A stretch of 64,000 nucleotides of DNA from Magnetococcus sp. PR-3 (GTDB taxonomy: Bacteria > Pseudomonadota > Magnetococcia > Magnetococcales > Magnetococcaceae): the NCBI RefSeq assembly GCF_036689865.1, contig NZ_JBAHUQ010000008.1, positions 1 to 64,000 on the forward strand, written 5' to 3'. The translations under genes were made by a program, and so were the position numbers. The notes beneath the pieces were generated by a model. It was not told the DNA's origin and searched no databases. It was given only the letters and a program-made list of their open reading frames with translations. This document shows positions 16,948 to 27,746 of the stretch, in pieces (positions within the stretch are counted from its first letter, which is position 1; each line of letters starts with the position of its first letter).

Positions 16948-19900
16948 ATGCGTCTGCGCGAGATCCCGTATAACTATACCTCTTACTCCGATCGTGAGAT
17001 TGTCATCCGCTTATTGGATGAATCCATGTGGGAGGTTCTTAATCGCTTGCGCAAACAGCGCAAAACGGGACGTAGCGCCCGAATGCTGTTTGAAATTCTT
17101 GGCGATATCTGGATGGTCACCCGTAATCCTCTGATCCAGGATGACCTACTGGCCGACCAAGGGCGCCATGACTCCATGCTGCAGACCTTGCGAGATCGGG
17201 TCCGACAGATGCGCGAACGTGCTGTGGGGACCGATGCCACACCCGATGTCCATGAGCTTATCGACCGCACCGACGAAGCGGTACGCAGTTTTGATAGCTG
17301 GCTGAAAGAGGCGGGGCAACTGCGGGAGCGATCAGCCAAACGCTTTGCCAGAGACTTACCCAAAAATAATGTGGATTTTTCGGGGACTGCACGGGTATCT
17401 CATGTAACCGATGCAACAGACTGGCGAGTAGCCTACCCCTTTGTGGTGCTTACCCCAGATACTGAAGAAGAAGTTGCGCTGGCGGTACGTGCCTGTATTG
17501 AGCTTGATCTGATCATTGTTCCACGGGGTGGTGGTACCGGTTATACCGGGTCAGCGGTACCTCTGTATGAAAATACCGCGGTGATTAATACAGAAAAGCT
17601 GATCCAAATTGACCCCGTCACACTACGTGATGCACCAGGTGTTGATGAACAGGTCGCGACGGTTTTTTGCGGTGCCGGTGCGGTAACCCTTCATGTTTCC
17701 AATGTGGCTGCTGATAGTGGCTATGTCTTTGCTGTGGATCCAACCTCGCAAAGCTCCTGCACCATTGGTGGAAATATTGCCATGAATGCGGGTGGGAAAA
17801 AGGCTGTCTTATGGGGTACGGCCATTGATAACCTGCTCTCATGGCGCATGGTTGAACCCACGGGGAACTGGTTGGAGGTCACCCGCCTGCAACACAACAT
17901 GGGTAAGATCCATGATGTCCCTGAGGCATCCTTCCGTGTTGCCCGTTATGGAGCCGATGGCAAAACCCCCCTCGGTGACCCAGAGGTCATTACCCTACCG
18001 GCCCATGAGATCCGTAAACCCGGTCTAGGTAAAGATGTAACCAACAAAACACTCGGTGGCCTGCCAGGAATCCAGAAAGAGGGTTGTGACGGCATGGTCA
18101 CCAGTGCCGTTTTTGTTGTTCATAAAATGCCCGCCAGCACCCGTACGGTCGCATTGGAGTTCTTTGGCCATGATCTCTCAGAAGCTGTACCTGCCATTGT
18201 TGAGATCAAAGACTATCTGGATGGAGGAGCCGGTGATACCCGCTGTGCGGGCCTGGAACATCTAGACGATCGCTATATCAAAGCCGTTGGCTACAACACC
18301 AAATCCTCCCGTCAGCAACAGCCCAAGATGGTCTTGATCTCAGATATCGTAGGGAATGATGATGCGGAAGTTCAAGCTGCTGCAGAGCATGTGGTTAAAC
18401 TGACCCAGGCACGTAATGGTGAAGGGTTTATTGCGGCCACCCCAACGGCCCGTAAGCGCTTTTGGGCTGACCGTAGCCGTACCGCGGCCATTGCGGCCCA
18501 TACCAACGCCTTTAAAATTAATGAAGACGTTGTTATACCGCTGGATAAACTGGCGGAATACAGTGCAGGTATTGAACGCATCAATATTGAGCAGTCCATC
18601 CATAACAAATTGCGCACCATCGCTACGGTACGTCACTACTTCACCAATGGTGACTTTGGTAAACATCTTCCAAAAGGGTACCCTGCCAGTTCAGAGAGTG
18701 AAGAGATTATCCAGACTAAAGTGGAAGCTGCCCTTAAAATTTTGGATGATATTGCAGCTCAATGGCAGGCTTTTTTGGCCAATCTGGATACGCCATGTGG
18801 TGAGATGCAAGCACTGCTCTCATTACGCACAGTTTCAGAGTATCGATCAGATGAATCTCTGCTAAAAATCATGCTTCGCCATGCCATGCGTATCTCCTAC
18901 CATCAGGAGATTGCGGCCCCTGTGAAAAATCTCTTCAGTGGCGAGCTGTGGGATGGTGTGCGGGCGCATCTGGACCACATACATCAAGATGTACGCTCCA
19001 GCCGGTTGTTTGTTGCCCTGCACATGCATGCTGGGGATGGTAATATCCACACCAACATACCGGTCAACTCCAACGATTATCAGATGCTTACCTCTGCAGA
19101 AGAGGTGGTTGATCAGGTTATGGAGCTCTCCACCAACCTGGGGGGGGTTATCTCGGGTGAGCACGGTATTGGCATTACCAAAGCGCAATATATCCCTGAA
19201 GAGGCCCGAGAGGCTTTCCGTGTTTACAAAAGTAAGGTAGACCCCGCAGACCGCTTTAACCGGGGTAAACTAACCCAAGGCTTTGACCTGTCCGAGGCCT
19301 ACACCCCCTCCTTACGTTTGGTCCAGCAAGAAGCATTAATTTTACGCGAAAGCGCTTTGGGGGATCTAAACGACATGGTCCGCAACTGCCTGCGTTGCGG
19401 TAAATGTAAGCCTCACTGCTCAACCCACGTGCCACAAGCCAACCTGCTCTATTCACCACGTAATAAGATCCTGGCCGCAGGCTTGATGATCGAGGCCTTC
19501 CTCTATGAAGAGCAAACCCGACGGGGTATCTCTGTACGACATTTTGAGGAGATGAATGACCTAGCTGATCACTGTACCGTTTGCCACAAATGCTTCAACC
19601 CCTGCCCTGTTAATATTGATTTTGGCAAGGTCACCATGGCCATGCGTGGGGTGTTGAGCAACCGCAAACAGCGTGTGACCAGCATCGGCAGTAAAATGGC
19701 CATGCAGTTTCTCAATACCAATGATCCAAAAGCCATTAAATTGATGCGCAGTACCGTCATTAAAGGCGGCTATACCGCCCAGCGTATGGCGCATAATTTG
19801 GCGAAAAAAAGTCTGCATGTTGGTACGGATAAAGAGCCACTTCCCATCAATACCACAGGACGCCCCAACCTTCAGACACAAGTGTTGCATCTCATCAAGC

Positions 19901-20796
19901 GACCTTTGCCTGAACAGCTACCGCCAACCACCATGCGGGCTGAGTTTGATTTAGAAGATGGGCGTTATGTACCACTGTTTAGGGACCCTACCCATAAAGA
20001 GAGCGCTAGAGAGACCGTTTTCTATTTCCCAGGCTGTGGTTGTGAGCGGCTCTTTAGTGATGTTTCTATGGCGGTAATGGCCATGCTCAACCATGTGGAG
20101 GTCAATACGGTTCTGCCTCCCACATACACCTGTTGCGGCTACCCACAAGCAACAGCAGGCAATGAAGAGCAGAGTCGAAAAATCACCACCGATAACCGCG
20201 TTCTGTTCCACCGGGTCGCCAACCAACTCAACTATCTGGATATCAAAACCGTCTTGGTCTCGTGTGGAACCTGCCTGACGCAACTGGAAAAATATGAGTT
20301 TGAAGCAATTTTCCCCGGTTGCCGTGTTATGGATATTCATGAATATCTCATGGAAAAAGGGGTAACCCTGGGCGAACAAGGGGCAGGACGTAAGTATCTG
20401 TTCCATGACCCCTGCCATACCCCATCCAAAGTGCATGATGCCCATGAGGTGGTTAAAGCAGTGACCAACGCAGAGGTATCCCATACCGAACGGTGTTGTG
20501 GAGAGGCCGGTACATTTGCCGTCACCCGCCCAGATGTCTCCACGTCGGTACGGTTTATTAAAGAGCAGTCTATTGGTCAGAGCCGTGATCAGTTGAAACT
20601 GGCCCAGGATGAATCTGCGACCCTGCTCACCACCTGTCCAGCCTGTGTGCAAGGGCTCTCTCGCTATAGTGATACCACCCAAACAAAAACCCGTTATGTG
20701 GTTCAAGAGTTGGCCGACCATCTGCTGGGCACCCGCTGGAGAGATCAGCTGAAATCACAGGTAGATAGCGGTTGGATGGAGAAGATTTTACTGTAG
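16948..20796 (+). CDS. DUF3683 / FAD-linked / Fe-S oxidoreductase
   Basis: A 1282-residue multidomain flavoprotein. A DUF3683-type N-terminus (about 1-120) comes first. Next is a FAD_binding_4 domain (from about 150) with the PRGGGTGYTGSAVP flavin loop, then a FAD-oxidase C-terminal domain containing HMHAGDGNIHTN and GVISGEHGIG. Two 4Fe-4S motifs follow: NCLRCGKCKPHC (from ~812) and CTVCHKCFNPCP (from ~875). Last are two CCG/heterodisulfide-reductase-type cysteine domains: FPGCGC ~1027, CCGY, SCGTC ~1104, HDPCH ~1152 and CCGEAG ~1182. The parts correspond to glycolate oxidase GlcD and GlcF, or D-lactate dehydrogenase Dld-II, joined in one chain. It likely oxidises a 2-hydroxyacid into the quinone pool; the substrate is not evident. 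Confidence 0.85.
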   Translation: MRLREIPYNYTSYSDREIVIRLLDESMWEVLNRLRKQRKTGRSARMLFEILGDIWMVTRNPLIQDDLLADQGRHDSMLQTLRDRVRQMRERAVGTDATPDVHELIDRTDEAVRSFDSWLKEAGQLRERSAKRFARDLPKNNVDFSGTARVSHVTDATDWRVAYPFVVLTPDTEEEVALAVRACIELDLIIVPRGGGTGYTGSAVPLYENTAVINTEKLIQIDPVTLRDAPGVDEQVATVFCGAGAVTLHVSNVAADSGYVFAVDPTSQSSCTIGGNIAMNAGGKKAVLWGTAIDNLLSWRMVEPTGNWLEVTRLQHNMGKIHDVPEASFRVARYGADGKTPLGDPEVITLPAHEIRKPGLGKDVTNKTLGGLPGIQKEGCDGMVTSAVFVVHKMPASTRTVALEFFGHDLSEAVPAIVEIKDYLDGGAGDTRCAGLEHLDDRYIKAVGYNTKSSRQQQPKMVLISDIVGNDDAEVQAAAEHVVKLTQARNGEGFIAATPTARKRFWADRSRTAAIAAHTNAFKINEDVVIPLDKLAEYSAGIERINIEQSIHNKLRTIATVRHYFTNGDFGKHLPKGYPASSESEEIIQTKVEAALKILDDIAAQWQAFLANLDTPCGEMQALLSLRTVSEYRSDESLLKIMLRHAMRISYHQEIAAPVKNLFSGELWDGVRAHLDHIHQDVRSSRLFVALHMHAGDGNIHTNIPVNSNDYQMLTSAEEVVDQVMELSTNLGGVISGEHGIGITKAQYIPEEAREAFRVYKSKVDPADRFNRGKLTQGFDLSEAYTPSLRLVQQEALILRESALGDLNDMVRNCLRCGKCKPHCSTHVPQANLLYSPRNKILAAGLMIEAFLYEEQTRRGISVRHFEEMNDLADHCTVCHKCFNPCPVNIDFGKVTMAMRGVLSNRKQRVTSIGSKMAMQFLNTNDPKAIKLMRSTVIKGGYTAQRMAHNLAKKSLHVGTDKEPLPINTTGRPNLQTQVLHLIKRPLPEQLPPTTMRAEFDLEDGRYVPLFRDPTHKESARETVFYFPGCGCERLFSDVSMAVMAMLNHVEVNTVLPPTYTCCGYPQATAGNEEQSRKITTDNRVLFHRVANQLNYLDIKTVLVSCGTCLTQLEKYEFEAIFPGCRVMDIHEYLMEKGVTLGEQGAGRKYLFHDPCHTPSKVHDAHEVVKAVTNAEVSHTERCCGEAGTFAVTRPDVSTSVRFIKEQSIGQSRDQLKLAQDESATLLTTCPACVQGLSRYSDTTQTKTRYVVQELADHLLGTRWRDQLKSQVDSGWMEKILL

Positions 20797-20803
20797 TGAA
20801 ATC

Positions 20804-20832
20804 AGCATCAGAGGCTTTTGGCCTCTGATGCT
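20804..20832 (+). terminator. Hairpin after the oxidoreductase gene
   Basis: AGCATCAGAGGC pairs with GCCTCTGATGCT around a TTTTG loop, 12 bp, 8 nt after the stop codon. No T-run follows, so termination may be partial and pepN may receive some read-through. Confidence 0.6.
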
Positions 20833-20883
20833 TGTCACATGCTTAAAGCACTCATTTCATCATTATCATACTTGGAGTAATCC

Positions 20884-23535
20884 ATGTCTCAACGCACGGC
20901 ACATAACCTCAAAGATTATGCCCCCCCTCACTTTTTGGTGGAGCAGGTGGAGCTGACCTTTGAACTGGATCCCTCCAAAACCCGCGTTGAGACGGTTACA
21001 CAATACCACCGACATCCAGATGCTCCCGTTGATGCACCCCTTATTCTCAACGGAGAAGAGCTGGAACTAGAAAGTTTGGAGATTGAAGGACAACAGGGAC
21101 CAGCACTCTATAGCATTGAGAATGACCTGCTCACCCTGACCCCACCAAGTGAGACGTTTACCTTACGCTGTGTCACCTATATTGCCCCTGATAAAAACAG
21201 CGCCCTGGATGGCCTGTATATCTCCAGTGGCATGTTCTGCACTCAATGTGAGGCTGAAGGTTTTCGCAAGATTACCTACTACCCAGACCGACCAGATGTC
21301 ATGGCCAAGTATACGGTCACACTTATTGCAGATGCCAACGCCTACCCTGTACTGTTGAGCAATGGAGATAAAACCGCCACTCAGCAGCTTGATGATGGGC
21401 GCCACAGTGCAACTTATGTCGACCCCTACCCAAAACCCAGCTACCTCTTTGCACTGGTTGCTGGCGACCTGGCGCTACTTGAAGATCATTACACCACCGC
21501 CGAAGGGCGTGAAGTGACGCTGCAGCTCTTTTCAGAGGCACATAGCATTGATCAATGCGACCATGCTATGGAAGCCCTGAAAAAATCCATGAAGTGGGAA
21601 GAAAAGCGCTATGGCCTAAGCTATGATCTAAATACCTATATGATTGTCGCTGTTGGTGACTTCAATATGGGTGCCATGGAGAATAAAGGGCTCAATGTCT
21701 TCAATACCAAATATGTGCTCGCAGCACCCCATGTCGCGACCGATACCGAATATGAAGCGGTCGAAGGGGTTATTGCCCATGAATATTTTCATAACTGGAC
21801 AGGTAACCGCATCACCTGTCGTGACTGGTTTCAATTGAGCCTTAAAGAGGGGCTGACCGTCTACCGCGACCAGAGCTTCTCTTCGGACATTGTCTCCGGT
21901 CCGGTTCAGCGTATTCAGGATGTACGCATACTGCGCAATCATCAGTTTCCAGAAGATGCTGGCCCAACGGCACATCCTGTACAGCCAGAATCCTATATTG
22001 AAATCAATAACTTTTACACAAGCACTGTCTACAACAAAGGGGCTGAAGTCATCCGCATGATGGAGACCCTGCTTGGCTGGGAAGCTTTCCGTAAAGGTAT
22101 CGATCTCTATGTGGCACGTCATGATGGTGAAGCGGCAACGGTCGAGCAGTTTGTCTCATGTATGGAGAATGCCTCGGGCCGTGATCTAAGCCAGTTTAGA
22201 CTATGGTATGTACAGGCAGGTACGCCAGAACTGACCTTTAATAGTCTCTATTTTCCCGAGAGCCAGCGCTATGTACTGAATGTTGCTCAGCACTGCCCTG
22301 CAACGCCTGGACAGAGCAGTAAAGCCCCGATGCACATTCCCATTCGCATTGCCCTACTGGACCCTAAAGGGGAAGCACAAACGCTTAAATTGGTTGAGGA
22401 TGAGCACCCCTTAGGTAAAGAGGCAACCTTAGAACTAACCCAAAGTGAAGCAACCTATACGTTTGAAGGGCTTAGCCATCCACCAACCCCATCTTTAATG
22501 CGTGGTTTTTCTGCACCGGTAAAATGGGATGCCGCTTTGGATCATGAACAGCTGGCCTTTTTATGGGCCAATGATAATGATCCATTTAATCGATGGGAAT
22601 CCGGGCAGATTCTGTCCGTATTAACCATTCTGGATATGGTGGAAAAAACTCAAAAAACGGGTCAGCTCCCTGATCTACCCAGTAGCTTTGCTGAAGCCTT
22701 TGAAACGGTGATTAAAGACAGCAGTAGTGACCCAGCCCTACTGGCGCTCTCGTTAACCCTGCCAACAACCGGCTACATAATGGACCGCATGGATAAAGCG
22801 GATCCCCATATCGTCTATAAAGTCCGCCAACATTTGCGTCAATCCCTGGCTACTCGTTTCCGTCCACTGTTCCTGAATCTGTATGGCCGTTATTTCAGTG
22901 AAGATGCCTATACCTACAGCCCAGACGCTGCGGGTGCCCGAGCATTAAAAAACCTAGCTCTGGACTATCTATTGGAAAATCCAGAACCGACGGTACTGGC
23001 TTTGGCGCGTAAACAGTTTAAACAAGCAGATAACATAACGGACTGGCTTGGTGCCTATGGTCCACTTTTACGCTGTGGCTGTGGTGCCAGTCATGATTTG
23101 ACGGATGCACTCTATGACCGCTGTAAAAATTCCGCCAATGCTTTGGATAAATGGTTTGCCACGCAAATCAGTATGGTACCAGGCGAGCACGGTTTAGCGA
23201 CCGCCCAAGCCCTGGCCAAACATCCTGATTTTTCCTGGAGCACCCCCAATAAAGTACGCGCTGTGGTGGGGAGTTTAAGTGGTGCCAACCCCACGGCTTT
23301 TCATGCCTTGGATGGTTCAGGTTATCGTTTTTTGCAAGAGGTTATCAGCCAGCTGGATGAAAAAAATCCCCAACTGGCCGCCCGCTTATGTGCCTACTTT
23401 ACACGCTGGCGCCGCATGGTACCGGAACTGTCATCTTTAATGCGTCAATCTTTGGAGGTGCTGGTCTATAAACCAGGGCTTTCAAACGATACCTATGAAA
23501 TTGTCAGTAAGAGTTTGGATGATTCCAGCACATAA
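20884..23535 (+). CDS. pepN: Aminopeptidase N (M1 family)
   Basis: An 883-residue zinc metallopeptidase that removes N-terminal residues from peptides, cytosolic in proteobacteria. The substrate-anchoring GAMEN is at 263-267. The zinc site HEYFHNW is at 299-305 (His299, Glu300, His303), with the third ligand Glu322 in LKEGLTVYRDQ. Length and the C-terminal helical domain match the E. coli PepN type. A ribosome-binding site (TTGGAG) lies just before the ATG. Confidence 0.96.
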   Translation: MSQRTAHNLKDYAPPHFLVEQVELTFELDPSKTRVETVTQYHRHPDAPVDAPLILNGEELELESLEIEGQQGPALYSIENDLLTLTPPSETFTLRCVTYIAPDKNSALDGLYISSGMFCTQCEAEGFRKITYYPDRPDVMAKYTVTLIADANAYPVLLSNGDKTATQQLDDGRHSATYVDPYPKPSYLFALVAGDLALLEDHYTTAEGREVTLQLFSEAHSIDQCDHAMEALKKSMKWEEKRYGLSYDLNTYMIVAVGDFNMGAMENKGLNVFNTKYVLAAPHVATDTEYEAVEGVIAHEYFHNWTGNRITCRDWFQLSLKEGLTVYRDQSFSSDIVSGPVQRIQDVRILRNHQFPEDAGPTAHPVQPESYIEINNFYTSTVYNKGAEVIRMMETLLGWEAFRKGIDLYVARHDGEAATVEQFVSCMENASGRDLSQFRLWYVQAGTPELTFNSLYFPESQRYVLNVAQHCPATPGQSSKAPMHIPIRIALLDPKGEAQTLKLVEDEHPLGKEATLELTQSEATYTFEGLSHPPTPSLMRGFSAPVKWDAALDHEQLAFLWANDNDPFNRWESGQILSVLTILDMVEKTQKTGQLPDLPSSFAEAFETVIKDSSSDPALLALSLTLPTTGYIMDRMDKADPHIVYKVRQHLRQSLATRFRPLFLNLYGRYFSEDAYTYSPDAAGARALKNLALDYLLENPEPTVLALARKQFKQADNITDWLGAYGPLLRCGCGASHDLTDALYDRCKNSANALDKWFATQISMVPGEHGLATAQALAKHPDFSWSTPNKVRAVVGSLSGANPTAFHALDGSGYRFLQEVISQLDEKNPQLAARLCAYFTRWRRMVPELSSLMRQSLEVLVYKPGLSNDTYEIVSKSLDDSST

Positions 23536-23615
23536 GGGTTGACATCTTCCACGACTGAGGAAAAATGGAGAGGAGGATTGTTTTACACCGCCTCTCCAAC
23601 ACGTATGGGGTACAC

Positions 23616-23972
23616 ATGTCTGAAGAAGCCAAAAAGCCAGATGAAGAAGAACAGGATGAGGTTACCCGACAAGAAGAGCGCAAGCCCTTTGTCACCGAAC
23701 TGATCTTTCATGCTGAAGATGGTACGATTTATACAGGGCAAACGACCGATGTAAGCCTTAGTGGTGCCTTTTTACACACCCAATTACCCGAAGGGACCAA
23801 ACTGGCCCATGGGGATGAAGGGGTTGTGGAGGTAACCTTAGACCAAGGAGGAAGGAGCTACACCATGTCCTTTCCCTGTCGTGTGGCCCGTATTACACCG
23901 GCAGGCATTGGTTTGTTTTTTGATGAAGTTGACGAAGAAAGCGATCTGGACCACGGCTCCATTGAACTGTAA
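23616..23972 (+). CDS. PilZ-domain protein
   Basis: A 118-residue protein with an acidic N-terminus and a PilZ-like core. It has RQEERK (the arginine-containing c-di-GMP N-motif region, imperfect against RxxxR) and, about 40 residues later, TDVSLSGAFL, the D/N-x-S-x-x-G motif. PilZ proteins bind c-di-GMP and change motility or surface behaviour through partners. The ATG at 23616 gives the usual short lead-in. Another in-frame ATG at 23565 has a fair ribosome-binding site (GAGG) and would add 17 residues, so the start is not certain. An HD-GYP regulator elsewhere in the window suggests the cell uses c-di-GMP. Confidence 0.7.
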   Translation: MSEEAKKPDEEEQDEVTRQEERKPFVTELIFHAEDGTIYTGQTTDVSLSGAFLHTQLPEGTKLAHGDEGVVEVTLDQGGRSYTMSFPCRVARITPAGIGLFFDEVDEESDLDHGSIEL

Positions 23973-24129
23973 GGCCTGACATTTATTATTCTGCTTGTCT
24001 GTTTGATCACACCTTCTCCGAGCTGACCCTCCTGGCCATCACCCTGGCCACCTGAGGTTGCCTTCAAAAGCCTGCCCAAAAATTCTGCGTTTTGTTAGTA
24101 TTGAGGTTATCCGCAATACTGGAGACGAT

Positions 24130-25374
24130 ATGAAACGTTACCATGCCATAGGGGGAGTGGTAGGGGCCGTACTCTGTACGCTTGTCCTTGCTTTTTTTAC
24201 CCTCAACAGCACAGCTGCGCCTATTCGAATTGGGGTGCTCCATGCCCTAACAGGGACCATGGCCAACAGTGAAGCACCCCTTGTTGATGCCCTTAAGTTT
24301 GCAGCTCATGAGATTAACCAACAAGGTGGCCTACTGGGGCGAACCCTTGAAGTTGTGGTTGCGGATAGCCGGTCTGATTGGGAGCATAGCCGTAAACAGG
24401 CTCTACGCTTGATCAAAGATGAGCAGGTTGCAGCCCTGTTTGGGTGTTGGACATCAGCCTGCCGTAAAGCGGTTTTACCTGTTGTGGAAATCCATGATCA
24501 CCTACTCTTCTACCCTCTCCAATATGAAGGTTTAGAATCCTCACCAAATCTAATTTATACCGGCTCTGCACCCAATCAACAGATCATTCCAGCGTTTCAA
24601 TGGGCGCAAGAGAACTTTGGACCTAAGATCTATCTCGTGGGGTCAGACTATATTTTCCCACGAGCAGCCAACATGATCCTAAAGGATATTGCCCCTCTGC
24701 TGAACGGTCAGGTGGTGGGAGAGCGCTATCTACCACTGGGCTCACCTGATGTCGATGAAATTATCGCCGATATTCGAGCCAAAAAACCGGATATTGTACT
24801 CAATAGTATTAATGGTGATAGTAACCTTTTCTTTTTCCGTCACTGGCAGAAACAGGCTTCCCCAGCTAATCCCATACCGATTCTATCCTTTAGTGTCGCG
24901 GAGGCACTGGGCCAACATATGCCAAAAGCGCTCACTGGGCACTACCTAGCTTGGAGTTATTTTCAAGAGATTCAAACACCGGAAAACAAGGATTTTTTAC
25001 ACCGTTTTCAACGCTTCCATAAAAGCCAACAACCCGATCACCCAACCCATGTCATGGATGACCCCATGGAAGCGACCTACATTGGCCTAAATTTGTGGGC
25101 ACAAGGTGTTCGAGATGCCCAAAGCATACACCCCAAAACCGTTCGCCAGAGTTTGAGCCGGCAAAGCTTTGCTGCACCACAAGGCATTGTGACCATTGAC
25201 CCACAAACCCGCCATCTTTGGCGAAACATACGCATAGGACAGTTCCAGCCCGATGGTCGTGTTAAGGTGGTTTGGGCTCAACCACGCCCTATCCGCCCCA
25301 CCCCCTTCCCGACATTTCATACTAAATCGTACTGGAAAAAACTGCTTTTCAAAGAGCTTGGGGTGAAGCTATGA
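24130..25374 (+). CDS. UrtA/AmiC-like periplasmic binding protein, orphan
   Basis: A 414-residue type I periplasmic binding protein with an N-terminal signal (hydrophobic 8-27, ending STAAP). The block [15 protein letters not shown]...[12 protein letters not shown], followed by [13 protein letters not shown], is the signature of urea/short-chain amide binding proteins (UrtA, FmdD, AmiC). No permease or ATPase genes of a urt operon lie nearby. Instead the stop codon overlaps the start of a hybrid histidine kinase by ATGA. The natural reading is a ligand sensor that feeds the kinase. GGAG lies 6 nt upstream of the ATG at 24130. Confidence 0.85.
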   Translation: MKRYHAIGGVVGAVLCTLVLAFFTLNSTAAPIRIGVLHALTGTMANSEAPLVDALKFAAHEINQQGGLLGRTLEVVVADSRSDWEHSRKQALRLIKDEQVAALFGCWTSACRKAVLPVVEIHDHLLFYPLQYEGLESSPNLIYTGSAPNQQIIPAFQWAQENFGPKIYLVGSDYIFPRAANMILKDIAPLLNGQVVGERYLPLGSPDVDEIIADIRAKKPDIVLNSINGDSNLFFFRHWQKQASPANPIPILSFSVAEALGQHMPKALTGHYLAWSYFQEIQTPENKDFLHRFQRFHKSQQPDHPTHVMDDPMEATYIGLNLWAQGVRDAQSIHPKTVRQSLSRQSFAAPQGIVTIDPQTRHLWRNIRIGQFQPDGRVKVVWAQPRPIRPTPFPTFHTKSYWKKLLFKELGVKL

Positions 25375-27746
25375 AGCTTTTTAAAATTCCCCTATCTCAG
25401 CGCTTATTACTCTCACTTATTCTTTTCTCTTTATTACCTGTAGCTGTTGTTGGTTATGGTCTACTTAATATTTTTGAGTACTCCATGCGCCAAGAGATGA
25501 CGCAACGTATGGCACATTTGGCAGACCAGAAGACAGACCAAATTCGTGACTACCTAAATGGCCGTATGCGCGACATTCAACTTTTGGCACAATCTCCAAC
25601 CGTGCAACAAGACCTAACCTTATTTACAACCCGTTTTCATGAAGGCTACTCCTCGAAAGAGTATCAAAATCTTAACCATGAAAAGCGTGAGTTTTACTTA
25701 AACTTTATGGAACAGTTTAAGTACTATGATCTCTTCATGATTGATGTGAAGGGGGATGTGGTTTTTAGTGTATTACAAGAGGCTGATTTTGCGACCAACC
25801 TCAAGCATGGCCTTTATCGCCAATCTGAGTTAGGACAAGTTTTTAGCCAGGCACAAACACAACTTTCCGCCAATATTTCTAACATTAAGCCTTACACCCC
25901 TTCTGCAGAACCTGCGGTTTTTATGGCAGTCCCTGTTATCAAGGATACAACTCTTTTGGGGGTCATCGCCCTACAGATTGATATCAAACATTTTCACCAA
26001 GTTGTCGCTGATCGCATAGGGATGGGCAAGAGTGGAGAAACAGTGATTGCTCACCGTCAAGGAGAGTATGCCCAGTTTGTGATGCCCCTGAAACATGATC
26101 TGCACTCAACCTCTATTCATTCAGTCAAGCTTGGTGATCAACAAGGACAACCCATTCAGTTAGCGGTTAAGGGAGAACATGGTAGCGGTGTTCAACAAGA
26201 TTACCGTGGGATTACCGTCTTGGCAGCGTGGCGCTATATACCAGAGATGCGCCTGGGTATGGTGGTTAAAGTCGATCAACGAGAAGCGATGGCCCCCGTA
26301 CACACCATACGCAGTTATGGAATATGGGTGGTGACGACACTGCTGCTTCTGGTTGGTCTGTTTGGCTCAGCACTGCACCGTTCGATCATCCAGCCTCTTC
26401 AGCTCTTAAGTCACGCCACAAGCCAACTGGCTGCGGGGCAGATGGAGAACCGGGTTTCGATCCAAAGTCAGGATGAAATAGGTCAACTGGCCACCGATTT
26501 TAATGCCATGGCTGACCATCTACAACAGAGCCATGAAGAGTTGGAAAAACGTGTACAAGCAAGAACCTTGGCACTCACACACGCTAAAGATGAAGCACAG
26601 AAGGCCAGCCAAGCCAAAAGTGCTTTTTTAGCCTCCATGAGCCATGAAATTCGTACACCCATGAATGTTGTTATTGGTATGAGTGATATCCTGCTGGAGC
26701 GTATTCAAGATCCGACACAGCAAGCTCATTTAATAAAACTCCAACAAGCTGGCGATAGCTTATTGGCACTGATTAATAACATTCTCGACCTCTCAAAGAT
26801 TGAGGCAGGCCGCTTAGAACTTCAAAATAGAGCTTTTGATCTCATTCCCTTAATAACAGAGACAACTGAACTGTTTAGCTTAAGCTGCCAGGACAAAGGA
26901 CTCGATCTTATTTGTCAAATAGATGCAGATTCTTCTCTGTGGATACAAGGTGACCCAGATCGCCTACGACAAATCATCATGAACCTGCTTTCTAATGCCA
27001 TTAAATTTACAGAAAAAGGTTCCATCCAGGTCAAGCTGACTCTGCATACAGATTGCTTTGAACTCTCCGTTATTGATACGGGAATGGGGATTGAAGCAGA
27101 GTATCAACACCATATTTTTGAAAAATTCACCCAGGTAGACCCAACCGCGACGCGCCGGCATGGGGGCACTGGGCTTGGTTTGTCTATCAGTAAAGAGCTT
27201 GTGACATTAATGGGGGGTAGCATCCATTTAACGAGTCAAATCAAGCAAGGGTGTCAATTTACGCTTAATATACCGATGCAGACCTGTAAACCTGTTCAAC
27301 AAAAAGCCCCCATTTCACCCCCATCACAGCATACCGAACCATCTTCAACGGTCTGTTTACATATACTGATTGTTGAGGACTCTGAAGATAACCGCGCGTT
27401 ACTAGACGCCTACCTAAAAACCAGCCCCCACCGCGTAACCTACGCCTTCAACGGCCAAGAGGGGCTTAAACTTGCCACCACACAACAGTTTGATCTCATT
27501 TTTATGGATGTTCAAATGCCGATTATGGATGGTTACAGCGCAACGTCAGCCATCCGAAACCATGAGAAACAACATAACTTACCACCAACCTCTATTGTTG
27601 CTTTAACCGCCAACGCGTTAGATGGCGATGCCCAGTTAAGCCTTCAAGCAGGTTGTACCGATCATTTAACTAAACCCATTAAAAAAGCGGCCTTTTTAGC
27701 TGCGATTGAATACTACACGCAAAAACAACCACCCACTTTATTATAA
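25371..27746 (+). CDS. Hybrid histidine kinase with periplasmic sensor
   Basis: A 791-residue inner-membrane kinase. Transmembrane segments lie at about 10-35 and 315-335 and enclose a Cache-like periplasmic domain. HAMP is about 336-390. HisKA has the phospho-acceptor His425 in SMSHEIRTP. HATPase carries the N-box at SNAIKF (~541) and the G boxes DTGMG and [11 protein letters not shown]-terminal receiver follows, with Asp713 in FMDVQMP and Lys in LTKPI. There is no DNA-binding output, so a phosphotransfer partner or separate regulator is needed. Translation is coupled to the UrtA-like binding protein through a 4-nt overlap. The 3' end overlaps the convergent sufT gene by 6 nt. Confidence 0.92.
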   Translation: MKLFKIPLSQRLLLSLILFSLLPVAVVGYGLLNIFEYSMRQEMTQRMAHLADQKTDQIRDYLNGRMRDIQLLAQSPTVQQDLTLFTTRFHEGYSSKEYQNLNHEKREFYLNFMEQFKYYDLFMIDVKGDVVFSVLQEADFATNLKHGLYRQSELGQVFSQAQTQLSANISNIKPYTPSAEPAVFMAVPVIKDTTLLGVIALQIDIKHFHQVVADRIGMGKSGETVIAHRQGEYAQFVMPLKHDLHSTSIHSVKLGDQQGQPIQLAVKGEHGSGVQQDYRGITVLAAWRYIPEMRLGMVVKVDQREAMAPVHTIRSYGIWVVTTLLLLVGLFGSALHRSIIQPLQLLSHATSQLAAGQMENRVSIQSQDEIGQLATDFNAMADHLQQSHEELEKRVQARTLALTHAKDEAQKASQAKSAFLASMSHEIRTPMNVVIGMSDILLERIQDPTQQAHLIKLQQAGDSLLALINNILDLSKIEAGRLELQNRAFDLIPLITETTELFSLSCQDKGLDLICQIDADSSLWIQGDPDRLRQIIMNLLSNAIKFTEKGSIQVKLTLHTDCFELSVIDTGMGIEAEYQHHIFEKFTQVDPTATRRHGGTGLGLSISKELVTLMGGSIHLTSQIKQGCQFTLNIPMQTCKPVQQKAPISPPSQHTEPSSTVCLHILIVEDSEDNRALLDAYLKTSPHRVTYAFNGQEGLKLATTQQFDLIFMDVQMPIMDGYSATSAIRNHEKQHNLPPTSIVALTANALDGDAQLSLQAGCTDHLTKPIKKAAFLAAIEYYTQKQPPTLL

